From the NCBI GenBank assembly GCA_038496675.1, contig CM076649.1:17443020-17507019 (forward strand): a stretch of DNA of 64,000 bases, in the 5' to 3' direction. Numbering within the stretch: position 1 is the stretch's first letter; every line of letters starts with the position of its first letter. Below, in pieces: positions 1 through 12,609 of the stretch. Source of the stretch: Rachycentron canadum (taxonomy: Eukaryota; Chordata; Actinopteri; Carangiformes; Rachycentridae). A program made the position numbers and the translations under genes. The notes below the pieces were generated by a model. It worked only from the letters and a program-made list of their open reading frames with translations, had not been told where the DNA came from and searched no databases.

Positions 1-9
1 ATAAGAGAC

Positions 10-11
<2 letters not shown>

Positions 12-45
<34 letters not shown>
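12..45. repeat. (TA)n microsatellite
   Basis: Near-perfect alternating AT from 12 to 45. Likely polymorphic in length. Confidence 0.95.
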
Positions 46-47
<2 letters not shown>

Positions 48-3000
48 CTTCCAACTAAACCATGCTACCTTTTAGCATTTGTTGTAATTTTAAACTCATG
101 AGTATTTTACACAAGAGGTTAAACTGTAGAAATCACAAAGAAATGAAAAGTTGCTCATCAGACCTACTTTTAGTGATAACAATAAAATCAGGTTTACCAA
201 GTTGTGCAATCGACTCAACAGTGAACTAGAGGAAAGGCATGAGGCAAGATTAACACCTCACTTTGTTAATTATCATAACAATAAACACAAGAGCTGAATA
301 ACAGAGCTCTAAAACACAGCTCATATCAACAGCTATAAACCCTTGGCCAGGGATGAAGGAATGTTCATGGGACGCATTCCAGTCCGCAAACACACTGGTA
401 AAATAAACAGAGCGCCTGCATAACAAGCCACTGCTCTCATCTGCTAATAACTAACAATGAGCTCTGCTAAGCTGGCCTGACCTATATAAATTATTGACTG
501 GGACACCTCAAGTGTCAAAAATGACAATTCCAATACATATCATGGGGAATAATTAAGTGGAAGAAAAGGCGCTTTTATTTTCTATCCGACACCCTCAAGA
601 CAGCTCATACAAAAAGACAGTGACATGCAGGCATGTGCCTACTACTGCATGCACACACACATGCACAAAGTGGTTTAGGCTACGGCCACACTCTTCTCCC
701 CCAGCACTCTCCCTGGGGTGGTATGTCGGCGTATTCTCAATAAAACACCTTCTTAGCAGTAATAGGCCACTGTTCTCATTTCAACGCTCCCAAAGGCCTC
801 ATGATAAATTTAGCAGACACACAGTTCAAGCTTCTCCTCTCACACACTGTCTTTCTAATCCATTGCCTCTGTGCCTGCGCTATGTAAAATAATTACACAT
901 ATGTGTCGATGCGATTCACACGCTATATAGATTTTTTTTTTTCCTTGTGCACTGAGAAACATCAATATCCTTGAGCCTTGAACCGGCGTCCCCTGTGATA
1001 GTTTACAGAGAGTACTGAGCGATTGTGTTCATGACAGAGTGGATGACATTATAAAATACTCCCATTTCCTGCTTGAGTTAGAGTGAAAGTATGAGTTAAT
1101 GTCTCCACTCCGCTCTGGCTAAAGATAACGAGTCAGCTCCGATTACAAAGCCTTCCCAAAACACTAACACAGCCAGTGAATAAGCTGCACTGGCATGCCA
1201 GCCAGTGTCTTACTGCTACGAAAGAAAGAGACGGAGAGGAAGTGGAGGAAAAAATACAGGAATAGACTCATTCCTTTTTCTTGAAAGGCTCTGGTGACCT
1301 GGACTATTGTCATGAGAAAACAAACACAGACTGTTTCCCTGTGTGTGTGAAGTAAATCATTGTTTACTGATGGAGGGAATCAGCAGGGCAGGTGTGGGAC
1401 CCGTATAAATAACAGCTGCTCTATATAATATCACCAAGGCAACAAAAATACGTTTCACATCAGTATACCTAAAAATGGGATCTTTCTCTAAATTCTTTAT
1501 TTTCATCTTTCAATATATAATGTGTACCCTATCAAAGTAAAAAAAAACACAAAACATTTCATGATAAATCCAACACTTATCTACTGTGTTTTCCAAGCTA
1601 CACCAACACTCAGACTTTGCACAGTTGAAGAAGAGTCTACATTTGATTTGAGGCAAAAACTGTTATTTGCTGAGCCACTCACTTGCACCGACACCACACA
1701 GGAGAGTGCTATGTCATTTCTCCAGCAGCAAAACAACAGCACAAAAGCCTCTTTGAAGAGGTGGAGTAGCTCCACTGTATTTCTATTTTGGAGTCCAGGA
1801 TAGCAAAACCAACGGTGGCGCTTTAATGTTACTTAAGCCTTTATTTTATAGTTTCCTGTATCTTTGTTCCTATCTCAAGTGAAACAGTTCTAAACTGTGT
1901 GAAAATAAAGTGTAAAGTATAACATCTACAACATACCAATACTCCCCCTGATACTTGAAATAAGTCATATTTAGGGTGAATGAGGTTATCACCAGAAGCA
2001 GAGGGGAGTTACAGTAAGTCACGCCTGAGTCACCATGTTCCTCCTGGTCTATTATATATGGGTTTGGTTATTTACTTTTAATTTCAGCATTCAGGAACAC
2101 ATTGTTTAGTCAGCACATGTGAACTCTTGTATTTGCAAAATACTTCCTGAGGTAATAGCCAGTGTACAAGCTTGTGTTCCAGCGTGTACCGTCTAGTGTG
2201 GTTTTTCACTTAGTCAAAACAAGAGCACTTTTAGGTTTGAGCAACATCGATTTAAGGAGGTGGGGGAATTTCTGCCTTGTCTTGTTTGACGATTGATTCA
2301 TCTTTGATTTAAATCAGAAACTATATTAATACACAGAAACTCAGGACGCAGGATTTTAAAAAACAGTAACAATGATTCTTCCGGGGAAGGTGAAAATAAA
2401 TTCACCACTAAATATGAAACAAATAAGTTTGGATAAAGCACCAGTCATTTTGATTATATTACACTCTAATTAATCTGCTTTGATATTTAAGCACAAATAC
2501 GTAAGATTTACTATTATAATCAGGCAGATTTATGCAGAGTACAAGTAAGTTTCTCTTTGGGTGCTCTTGTCATGACGTTTCAACGAAGACTCTCAAAGTA
2601 GGGCGTACTGTGAGCCGATGGCACTGCTTACCACCATGATTAACTGTTATGCTGTTTGTGTGCGGTGTTATCAACAGTATTTGTTAGTTTTTCCCGTTTC
2701 CAACAGTGACCAATAAAAATCCTCAGCCACATTCATGGAGGTAATAGATAGAGATGACCACTCTCCTTTTCACATTAATAAGAAAAACACTAAAATGCAA
2801 CAAACCAATGTTGCTGGGCTTTCATGTTTTCTCTTGACTGGGTGTAACTACATGGATGACTTGGCTGCGCCCTGTGACAATTTACGATGTGATGTCCAAC
2901 ACAAATGTAAAATACAACTCCAATAAATTACGTCCTCATGCAGCTGAAGGCCCTTCTATGTTTGGATCCCTCTCGAGCTGCCTGAGTGAGAGGGTTATTT

Positions 3001-4035
3001 CCTTTCCCTTCCTCTAACAAAAAGTGAAAATAGAATCAAAGAGCTGTCTAAAGTGTGCAACGACAACTAAAGAGAAATGTCATTGTGAGTTGATGCTGAC
3101 TTGAATGCACCTTGCATAGCTGTTAGTGTTTATTAATGCTATGGTTGACTGTGCATCCATCCATCCTTCCACCCCTTAGCAAAGGGCGTGTGAATCACTC
3201 CAAACAACATACACTTGACATCAAGATACAGCGCCAGAGGATGACAAAGATACAACAAACTTTAAGGAGACAAGTGTGTGTATGTGTCTGTATCTGGGTG
3301 GGTGACTGAGTGGGGTGGAAGGTTGGGAGGGTTCACCGCTTGAAGGGAAACATCAGGCCTTAAATGAAAAGAGGATCCTGAAAATGGTAGAGTGGCTCCC
3401 AGCGCTGTGACTGGAGTCAATTCGACAGTCATCTTCTTGGCCGGGAGAGAGCTCCCTATATACCGCCCCACCACCACCACCCCCCACCCTTCCCTCCTAC
3501 CCCACAAGTCTCTGCTTGGCTGCGTGGAATTGGGACAGATGACTTCATTCTGACAGGATTATCCCAAACCTGGTTCTAATCTATACAATACACATAATAC
3601 ATTTTTACATTATGACAAGGAAAACAAGCAGCAAAGGAGACAGCTTGATCCCGAGGTTCCACGCAAGCACCGGCCTCGGTGTTGTGTTGATCATTCCTGA
3701 CAGATTGTATCACCTCAAAGCAACGCACGCGTCAAAATGAGATTTCATTATGGCATCACCTTGAGACTTTTTACAAACACAAAGTGATGAAGTCCTTCTG
3801 AGGATCATGCACATAGCTGATGAATTATGGGACTTTGCTCTTGGAGGTACTTGCAGACTGACATGGAAGCTATTCGGAAGGATATTTCCTTTTAAATTGA
3901 CAGCAATAGCACATCCTGGAGGTAACCAAGCAAAGATAGCAAAACAAAAACCTTTTCGACCTAGAATAATTTCAGGATAAAACACAATGTTCTCACCAAG
4001 AGTTAGATGAGATGGTCTCATATCCAAATGCTAAA

Positions 4036-4172
4036 TTTGTCTCTTGACTATCTCTGGTTAGCTTAGCTCCAACCCTGAAAACAAAGAAAATATCTCATCC
4101 AGAGCTCATGAACTAACATGTTACATCTAACATTATGCCTGTGAGTGGTATTAATCTATTCATTTTACTCAC

Positions 4173-4207
<35 letters not shown>

Positions 4208-4233
4208 CCCAGAATGTTAAACTAGTTCTTTAA
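4036..4233 (+). mobile_element. Dispersed teleost repeat with an internal poly(A) expansion
   Basis: Text such as ggttagcttagctccaaccc, gaactaacatgttacatcta, gagtggtattaatctattca and ttcccagaatgttaaactag followed by ttctttaa matches a family I recognise from many teleost genomes (ending close to CCCAAAATGT-AACTATTCCTTTAA). A 29-A run at 4177-4205 interrupts it where the family normally has a short A-rich segment, so this is likely a later slippage expansion. Orientation and class are uncertain. Confidence 0.55.
4177..4205. repeat. Poly(A) run, 29 nt
   Basis: Uninterrupted A run inside the dispersed repeat at 4036-4233. Confidence 0.95.
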
Positions 4234-6000
4234 GTACAGATACAATTCAGCCACACCAATTAGAAAGAAAGTATCAACTATGAAGACTTATTTTGGTTGG
4301 TGTGAGTGGTTGTGTCCACACTGTGAATTATCTCCTGTCCTGCGTGAAACAACCTGCAGAGATTTGAACGTTAATAGACTGGTTAATCTTGGCAAGTTTA
4401 AAGCAGCCGTTAACTGAATCAATTAGAAACTGGCAATGCTTTGATTTGGTATGGAGTGTTCTGGGATGGTGCCAGCGCCCCTTCTGTCTCTGTATGTTGA
4501 GCACTTCATCCTCTTTGTTCTTCTGTCCTTTCTTTTCTTTCTTCTTCAGTGTTTTTATAGTCTAAAACACTTGAAATGTATTTTAATAAAAACTCCCGTT
4601 GTCTTGGCCAGGTCTCCCCATCTCATAGCATCTAACGCAGAACATTAATCCAGTCTTGTGCTCACTGTCACCTCACCAGTGGGCTACCACTGCCATGCCA
4701 CTTTGGGCCACTGGCCGACTGGGCTGCGGGAATACCTCGAAATGCTGCCTCAGATCACCCTGCAGCACTGGCTGAGCTCCAGCTGACAGGCTTCGGCGTA
4801 GTGCTCTAATGACTTACAGATTGGAGCGCTGCGGTATACATGTGTCAGGACAATGCCATGGGCCTACTGCAAAAACAGTAGGAGAGGGAGAGAAAGAGAG
4901 CCGGCGGCTTCTCCCTGTCCTGTCAGACAGAGGCTTGGCCCCTGGATTGTGTCACATCACGCTTCCCCCCAACAGACCACAAATGAAGGATGTGAAGAGC
5001 AAACGCAGGGAGGAGGGGCATTGGAGGGGTGCTCTACAACTTAAAAGGCTTTCATCCTGTAAACTGAAAAGACATTATCTTTTGACCTGGAGATGCCCTC
5101 TGTGAGGCTGTACACTATGGCGTGAAAACACAGAGAGAGAAAGAAAGGAAAAGAAAAAAGCAAAGCAGAAGAAAGAAGTGGGAATTGTAGCTTCAGTTAG
5201 TAATACTACAGATAAGAAAATGTCTGCTGCCATGGTTTTGAAACATTATCAGTAGTTTCTGTGTGTGAAGAATAACAAGTAACGCACCTTTGACATCATG
5301 AAAATGTGCAATACGACATTTATCAGATGATGGTGAAAACTAATTCTCATTAAAAACAAAAGGCTAACACATAATTACAATAAATACAAAAAACAAAGAA
5401 ACCCAGAGGATAGAGATGTTCTTTTACAATAGATTCATATACTTCTCAAAGAAGAACTTTACGATGAAACATAAAGGGAAGTAATCATTTTCTTTACCCT
5501 TGTCTCAACTGGCCAGACTATTTATATTCTCCCTCACATAGAAAAGCTGCAGCTACATTAGTTAAGGCAACAGTATCTTTACTTTCCTACATTAGTCACC
5601 TGCCTCTCTTTAAACTGGTAATTCATCCATTCTCATTACAATCAGTGCTGCAGACAAAAATGTCATTCATGCAGGGTTCACACAGGTAAGTTCAGCTGGC
5701 CACTGGCCATAGCTCACACTGTACCAGTGACATGAATAATGAAGGCCAATTGAAGGCATAATTCTGAATGAGAAACTAGCACAATCTCAGCATTACACTG
5801 GTAGCAAAGACACCATGTTGACACAACATCTTCAGCCCAGCTGAATGCCACATAATCCCCTGTAGGAGGTGGATGCCTACCTAGGATCACTTGCAATGAG
5901 GTGTAGTTAACCAGCCAGGCTCGTGAGCAACACCACAAATGAGCTTCAATTTCCCCCAACCCCCACCTTGGTGCTGGTGGACTATCAGCGAGGGTCCGAC

Positions 6001-6360
6001 AGTGTTGTTCCTAATTACCTATTTCTCCACTCCTGATCCTGCAGCTGGCATAATTAGTTACCTGGGGCTTCAATCCAATTTGAAGTGATGACAAGAAAGT
6101 GATCCATGAAAAAGTAATAAGTTAAATCCAATTTCAGCCTGCCTCTAATTAAATGCACATGGAACTAATGAGTCAAACCCTACCATTTCACTGATAATGG
6201 TAATTAGCGGGGTGGGAGTTGCCGGCTCTTGTCGTTGTGCCACTGTAGGTGTGAAGCGCAAAAGGTAAAAGTGGCATGGATTCTTTTAATTACACGTGTC
6301 ATTCTGTCAATGTAATTTACTGGCTTTTTGACCAGTCAAGTATGTTTAGCTGCTTTCCAG
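6001..6360. promoter_or_regulatory. Candidate conserved enhancer with five TAATTA sites
   Basis: Complex, repeat-free AT-rich sequence. TAATTA, the palindromic homeodomain core, occurs at 6012-6017, 6051-6056, 6146-6151, 6201-6206 and 6287-6292, five times in 281 bp. Such clustering is common in conserved non-coding elements around developmental regulators, and FOXP1 is known to lie in such a region. Conservation itself cannot be seen from one sequence. Confidence 0.42.
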
Positions 6361-8132
6361 CCGGTGCAGCAGCTGTTTGTATATGTAGCCTGATTAAAGC
6401 ACCTCTAGGCTGCTGAGTATACAGCAGAGGCATCTTCATCCAAAGGCAGGGGTGGGCGGTGTGGGGGGGGCACCCCTGTTGGAGGTATAAAACCAAAGAG
6501 CCATTTAATGCTGATCAAGGATTCTGAGGCTTGTTTGACTCATATTTTTCCCCCTTTACTACTCTATGCAGGTCATTTTTTTCAGATGTTCTGTATATAC
6601 TGTGCTTCATTATTTTTGATTTGAATAAGAATGAATTGGAAAGTGAGTCACATCTCCAAATGAGTAAAAGTCTCTCTGCACATCTCCTTGTGCCTAATGG
6701 GAAGACCGCTGAGATGAATGGAGCCTCGTCCGCAGATCAGGTGCTTTTATGGGGTGTCAGCTTACTACACAGCCTCATAATTGTTGGATCATGTCTTTTG
6801 ATGACCCAGTCCAGCTCAACAGAGAATCATTATCCAGGCTGTGTGATGGAGATAGTGAATGCTCTGTGTGCAGAGGGCTCCTCCAAGCACGGGTTTGTTC
6901 TTAAAAGAGGAAGTGAGATGAGACTCAGACCGTTACCCTCTGGTGTTTCACAAAGTGTGTTTGTGAGAGAGAGAGAGAAAAGATGCAACAACAGAAACCT
7001 CACCAGCACAAAACCATGAGCGGAGGAAGAAAAAAACAAAAAAACAAAAAAAAAAACAAAAACAAATGTAACACATCCTCACACGGAGCAGCACACTGAT
7101 GTTTATGTATGAACACTTGGCTTTAATCTGTGTGTATGTGGTTGGAGTGTGTTTAATTAGCAGAATATATAATTCAGGAATAAACAAACACTTGCCTGGA
7201 CCTGTGGCTCTTTCATAATGCTGGTTTCAATCCAGAAAAATGTAACATGCAACATTAGAGAGCAGGCAATTTATGGTGTTAGTTAGATACTACAGCGAGC
7301 CTGTGCTCTCTTCACAAGAACAGGGCAGGAGAGGGGAGGGGAAGCGATGTGGGGGAAAGGGCCCGACTCTCTTTTCAATAGCTGAGTGACAGCTTGGCCA
7401 AGCTCTCTGTATACATTAATAAATTAGAATTTTAATTTTCTCTTTGTCTGCAGGAGATGGTCTAGTACTTCACTATGTACCAACAACTGGCTATACACTG
7501 GAATCTGCCGTTGTGGTCCCCTCTGTTGACCTCTGCAGCACAGTTCCCTGCCAGGCTGGGGAAACTGTTTAGTTTGATCCTTTCAACTTATTTGAATCCT
7601 GACAAATATGCACACAACTGAAAGGTCATCACAGTCATATTTCATCCTCTGGAGCTATTCCGAAGACATCTGCACAACAAAGAGGCTTTTTCACAACCTG
7701 ACATTAGACCTAGCTGCTACAATAGCTCATTAAAAAGGGCCCCCAATGGGATAGTAAGGGTATTAAATATTATATATATACACACATAGAGAACGGGGCC
7801 TCCGTATTAATTACCAAATATGCCCTGAAGTCGTTCACAATTTCACACTGACACAAACAACCGATCCTGGTTCAAACAAAGATATACATCTTTGAGGCAA
7901 CTGATCTGAAATTAATGTAAATATTGCATCAGATATGCAGCACTGCTCTTATTAAAATTAGAAAAAGACTGAAAATAAATAAATACAAGTTTTTTCTTTG
8001 CATCACAAAAGTAGTACAAATAACTGTCCTAAAGCCTCTTCACCTCTCCCAATACTCACTTTCCCGCCCCTCACTGCTCCTTCCTTTGGCCTGCACCTGC
8101 ATCACCCACCCCTCTCGTGGGCTTCTCCATAG

Positions 8133-8161
8133 CACCTCCTGCTGCTGGTGGTAGGGACCTG
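8133..8161. repeat. Direct repeat copy A (pair with 8354-8382)
   Basis: A 29-bp segment containing CACCTCCTGCTGCTGGTG and ending TAGGGACCTG. It recurs 221 bp downstream with one mismatch (28/29). The flanks of the two copies do not align, so this is not a simple longer tandem duplication. A 27-T run follows copy A directly. Both copies lie 0.45-0.7 kb 3' of the second coding exon in gene orientation. Confidence 0.8.
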
Positions 8162-8163
8162 CC

Positions 8164-8166
<3 letters not shown>

Positions 8167-8193
<27 letters not shown>
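8167..8193. repeat. Poly(T) run, 27 nt
   Basis: Uninterrupted T run immediately after direct repeat copy A. On the foxp1-sense strand it is poly(A), as would be left by a retroposed tail, though no associated element was recognised. Confidence 0.95.
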
Positions 8194-8199
<6 letters not shown>

Positions 8200-8353
8200 C
8201 TGCTGTGTGTGTGATGAAAGGCAAACGGGAAAAGCATGGAGCTTCCTCTACATGGCCAGACTGACTTCTCTGTGGGAGGAATGCAGCTCTCTCACTTCTC
8301 TCTTTTTTTTTTCTCCTGCTCAGAGTGTGGCTGCACAGTAATGCTGTCGACAT

Positions 8354-8382
8354 CACCTCCTGCTGCTGGTGTTAGGGACCTG
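8354..8382. repeat. Direct repeat copy B (pair with 8133-8161)
   Basis: Second copy of the 29-bp repeat, differing from copy A at a single base (GTGTTAGG against GTGGTAGG). On the foxp1-sense strand both read CAGGTCCCTA then CACCAGCAGCAGGAGGTG. It might be a remnant of a dispersed element or a repeated protein-binding site. Confidence 0.8.
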
Positions 8383-8828
8383 AAATCTGGATCAACGACA
8401 CATACCAATGTGTGCGACTGCACTAGAACGATCATGCCACTGCTGGATGAGCTCATGGCCACACGAAGCCTTTTCAAACTGTCTGGCCTATTTCTGTCTC
8501 AACAGCACCCATCTATATGTAGCGTTGCTCATGTGGAGAATTAGATGACACATGGTTAATTGTGAGTGCATGTGTGTGCTGCTAAATCACACATAATGCG
8601 CAAGCAAACAAAACTGCAAATGTTGCACTGCCAATTTTAATTTCCTGTTTTTGAACTTAGTCTAGTGCTGGGCTTTTCTCGCACACCGTGTTCCAGTGAG
8701 AGCTGCAAAAGTTCACTTCTTTTTTTTTTTCATATTTGAGCAACCACAAAGTCAAATACCTGAGCCATCCCTTGATCGTGAGTTAATAGATAAGGGTGTT
8801 TCTGAGAATGACAACATATTTACAGTAC

Positions 8829-8951
8829 CTGAAGGCTTTGCTGCTTGTCGTTGGCTTTGGGGGATTTGCGGCCAGTGTTTTGTTGAGACTGCAGTTGATG
8901 TGACTGGGACTGCTGCTGCTGGAGGAGGATCTGCCGAGCCACCTGGAGAGC
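8829..8951 (-). CDS. foxp1: Foxp1 second coding exon (residues 54-94)
   Basis: A 123-bp exon of 41 codons, in phase 0 at both ends. It reads ALQVARQILLQQQQ, then a Ser/His/Gln segment, then GRKSPKANDKQQSLQ. This is the family-typical FOXP block ALQVARQ-LLLQQQ followed by K-SPK-NDKQ, which opens the glutamine-rich N-terminal region implicated in transcriptional repression. Fourteen of 41 residues are Gln. The acceptor AG is at 8952-8953, preceded on the coding strand by a T-rich tract (plus-strand A run around 8969-8980). The donor GT is at 8827-8828 and reads gtactg. Joined to the exon at 35263-35432, the frame runs LLHLQQHQ-ALQVARQ without a break, as in vertebrate FOXP1. The long pure Gln run seen in some mammalian FOXP proteins is absent here. 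The next expected exon (beginning near VPVSVAMMTPQV) is not found between 1 and 8828. Confidence 0.93.
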
Positions 8952-10093
8952 CTGATAGAGAAATAGGAAAAAAAAAAAATTCTGAATAAGTCTAATAGAA
9001 ATGCTAGAATGCTAAAAGTCTCTTGGGAGCACTTTGATGCCTATTATCAGAGCACATGTATCCCCTTACAACAATATTCCCCTGGCCTTCTGATAGATAA
9101 CAAACATCACAGACGGTCTTTTCATATTGTGCCATTCAGAGTCATAAAGCTACGGCTGGTATAAACAGTTTCTCCACAAACAGAAAGGGAACAATGATCA
9201 GATGTCAAAACAAATTCTCAGACAGAAAGAATACAAAAAAAATCAACAGCAGTCATCCAGAGCAAATATTTATCTGTTGATAAGATGCACTAACAGCAAA
9301 CACATATTGTCAAAGACACTAATCAGGACTTTTTGATCTTCCTTTAGCTCAGCCAAACTCCCATCTAGAAAGCAAATAAAAGGCTTTATGACTGCTTCAA
9401 ATATCTGTTAAAGGACACGGCCTTCTCAGTGGAAAACAAAATACAGTGCAGTCACATGTTTATTACTCCAGCTACTCCCTTTTCCCTTACGATAAATAAT
9501 CAAACATGCCATCCAGAGCAAACAAAGCTGGAGAGCGTTGGGGGAAAAAACACAGTGGTCTTGAAAATGGTCAGCGATACCAAGAAAAGCAAGCGTTGTG
9601 TTCCCACAGTGAGCTGGCCAGCCTCACACCTCCACCAGTAAACCATCTGGGTAAATAACTGGCCTCATTCTTTCCATGTTCCTCAGACAGTTGCTCCCAC
9701 AATTAAACAAACAGTCGCAGGGCACATCCAAGCTCATCTCACACAAATGGACAATCTGCAAGTTCCTCTGTCAATTATTTTAGAAGTTCAGAAATTTGTA
9801 AAAGTAAATGGTGGAATATTTAACAAGAGGACAGTAAGAGACAGAGAGAGAGAGCAAGGAACATGAAAAAAGAAAAAAAAAAGAGCGACATGTGAACGTC
9901 GAGAGTGAAACCTGTGAAAGACTGTGTGAAAGGAAGATATCTGCAGAGGGAGGGCAAATAGAAAGCTCTGTGGACGGATGAAGAGATAGAAAAACTTTGA
10001 GAATCGGTCTTAGTGCCAGTAAAGTCAGACAATACTTTAAGACAGAGAGGGAAGAGACAGTTGGGGGGGGTTGGGGTGAACAGCTGGATGATG

Positions 10094-10096
<3 letters not shown>

Positions 10097-10156
<60 letters not shown>
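10097..10156. repeat. (TG)30 microsatellite
   Basis: Sixty bases of perfect TG dinucleotide. Open frames reading Cys-Val or Thr-His repeats through it on both strands are artefacts. Confidence 0.97.
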
Positions 10157-10160
<4 letters not shown>

Positions 10161-12585
10161 TATGCACTGACCCTCACAAACACACGGCTGTCGGATGACA
10201 TCATGAGGCATAAATATGACCACAAGCTACAAAGAGGCCACACTCCTGGCATTGCACCATGCTTAACTTGAACATACATAAACTCTCTTTCTCTCTATTC
10301 GTCTCTCTCTGAGCTTTCATGTAAAAGATAAATGACGCTGGAGCAACATTCATCATTCTGCATGCTTAATTGTCTTCTGCTTGAAAATTTGGTGAGGGGA
10401 ACCCCCCTGTACGCAGGCAAACTCATAAAGAAAGTGTATAAATTGAAACCAAGAACTATGTGAGCAAGATTCACTCCCACACATGATCGCAATATTTATT
10501 TGACTTTATCTGACATTTTAGGCAATAGGTTTGTCTTCCTCCAGAGCAACTTGCAATCTGGTCAAAACCTAAAAACACTAGGTGAGCTGAACGGATCAAG
10601 GGAAAACGCCTGATACCACTGTGAGATTGTCTGAGATTTTTTAATCACATTATGAAGCCATTTATTGATGATGGAAAAAGACCAATATTAATCACATTCA
10701 AAGGGGCCCATTGTTTACTTAATTCATTATTTGTCAATTGAAACATGATAAGAAAAAATCCCCCTCAACTTTTTAATTCACATTACAAAACAAAAAAAAT
10801 ATCAAAGCAAGATTTTTCAGCCTCAAATCATAAGAAATTAATTAATTAAAAAGTTGCCAACATTTATTTATGACATAATAACATTTATGGCATTATTATA
10901 ACTTGATTGATGGTGATTATTTTTGATTATCTGCAAATGATCAAACAATGACATGTTTCATTCTATCATCATGAGCTTAAAAGTCAGCTCCAAGTGACTA
11001 AAACAGATTCTTGCTCTGAAACTCTGATCATTCAAAAGGAAAGTCCAAAAAAAAAAAAAACAAAAGCTGTAACAAAATCATTTGCAACACCCAAGGCGTG
11101 GTATTACGGGCATATTGAAGAGTAAACAAAGATTGCTGTTTTTTTTTCCCTGTAACTGATGACACATGCAGTGAAATGTGCGTGTGTGCGGTGTGTGTCT
11201 GAGTTTATAACCGAGGGTGTTGGAACAAAGAGAGTTGAGTCAACAGGATATGATAGGAAGTTCAGACAGTAATGGATGAAGAGATACATTTCTGGGAAGT
11301 CTTCCCTCACTTCAAGTGAAAAAAAAAGAAAAATTGCCCAATGACCAGTTACTACAACTCAACACTATCATGATGGGATGTTTCATATTGCAACGTTTAT
11401 GTCTCTGATAGAACAAATATACAGCAAATAATTTAATGATGTTGCTTAAAGGATTAATGTTAATATTGCAACACCTAAGCTTGACCACCACTCTGTCCAC
11501 ACATGTGATAGTCTACCTGTATATATATTATTTACAAATGGTAGAAAAGTTACATGCTACAGGATCATCACAGCTGCCTTAAAGTAGCGTGTAATGTCAC
11601 ATGTCACATGACAATTTAAACAGTTAACACCCTCCTGCTATGGCAACAGCTTCATCAAATTATTCTTTTCCAAATTAAGTAAGGGCAATAATTATGTGAT
11701 CACGCAGCATGCAAAACATAGTCAATGATCATCTTGACATAGGCAAATTAACTGAAATCACATTGCCGCCTGATAGCACATGCCTGGATGTGTTGGTTTA
11801 ATAACTTCAAAATGTAAGTTTTAAAAGCCAAAGCTACGAGACGAGTCAAACGTGGCTGTTGGTTGGTGTGAAATGTGATGAGACTTAAAGGTGGGCTAGA
11901 GACCTGTGTTGCGAGGCCTGCTCTGCGCTCAGGAATGCTAGACTGTCATGTTTGTATTTTAAAAAGGCCACTGGAGCTGGCATGCCTTCGAGAGGCCTAA
12001 AGCTGGGCTAAAATAACCTATTGTGAACTGTCACTGCAATGTTTACACAGCACCCACTCCTCCATTTCAGAGCTCTCCCTCCTCCTCCTCTGGAATTTAT
12101 CTCCTTTTGATCTCCCATTAAAAGGAGTGGACGCTTTGACAGACATGCAAGTGCAAGAGCTGCTCCAGACAAAATGTGATAAACTGGAAACTGATGACAG
12201 GTGCAAGGCTTTCAATGCACTGAGAAGGACAATGGTGCAAATCAACTGACAGATCAACTCAAACTAATCAGTTATAAAGTTACAGGGGGCTGAGAACAAC
12301 ACGGTGAATGGTGCAGTGGACATACTTGTAGTGTATAAAGACTCACAGACAAAAGAGGGAGTAGTGATATTGTGTGTTGATACATAAACTGGATTCATGT
12401 GGTTTACATCATCTTCTTCTTCTTCTTAAGCATCAGGACCACAGCTACAATCTCAAACTGAGGTTGTTTGAGAAGCGAGCTTGTTACCGCAAAAAGAGCA
12501 CAACTGCAGAGACAGACGCCTACATCCACAGACCATGTGTACGTTCATTGCCTGTGTCTACAAGCACGCAAATACACACGGAGAT

Positions 12586-12609
12586 ACACACACACACACA
12601 CACACACAC
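12586..12609. repeat. (AC)12 microsatellite
   Basis: Perfect AC dinucleotide run. Confidence 0.95.

Larger units (their letters stand above)
1..8828 (-). other. foxp1: foxp1 intron 3' of the second coding exon (partial)
   Basis: Begins at the GT donor 8827-8828 and continues off the left edge. No downstream Foxp exon was found when this stretch was searched on the minus strand for the VPVSVAMMTPQV / QQMQQILQQQ coding text. It contains a (TA)n tract, a dispersed repeat near 4036-4233, a cluster of TAATTA motifs at 6001-6360, a 27-T run at 8167-8193 and a pair of 29-bp direct repeats (8133-8161, 8354-8382). Confidence 0.75.

Noticed and set aside
6531..7019. 162-residue plus-strand frame
   Set aside because: No domain seen. 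It includes a GA repeat near its end and looks like a chance frame.
8292..8477. Ser- and Lys-rich minus-strand frame close to the second coding exon, considered as a Foxp1 exon
   Set aside because: It does not match the expected next FOXP text and contains the 29-bp direct repeat; no suitable splice phase was found.
9780..10223. Frames with Thr-His or Cys-Val repeats
   Set aside because: Direct translation of the (TG)30 microsatellite on either strand; the same applies around 44037-44116 and 57289-57362.
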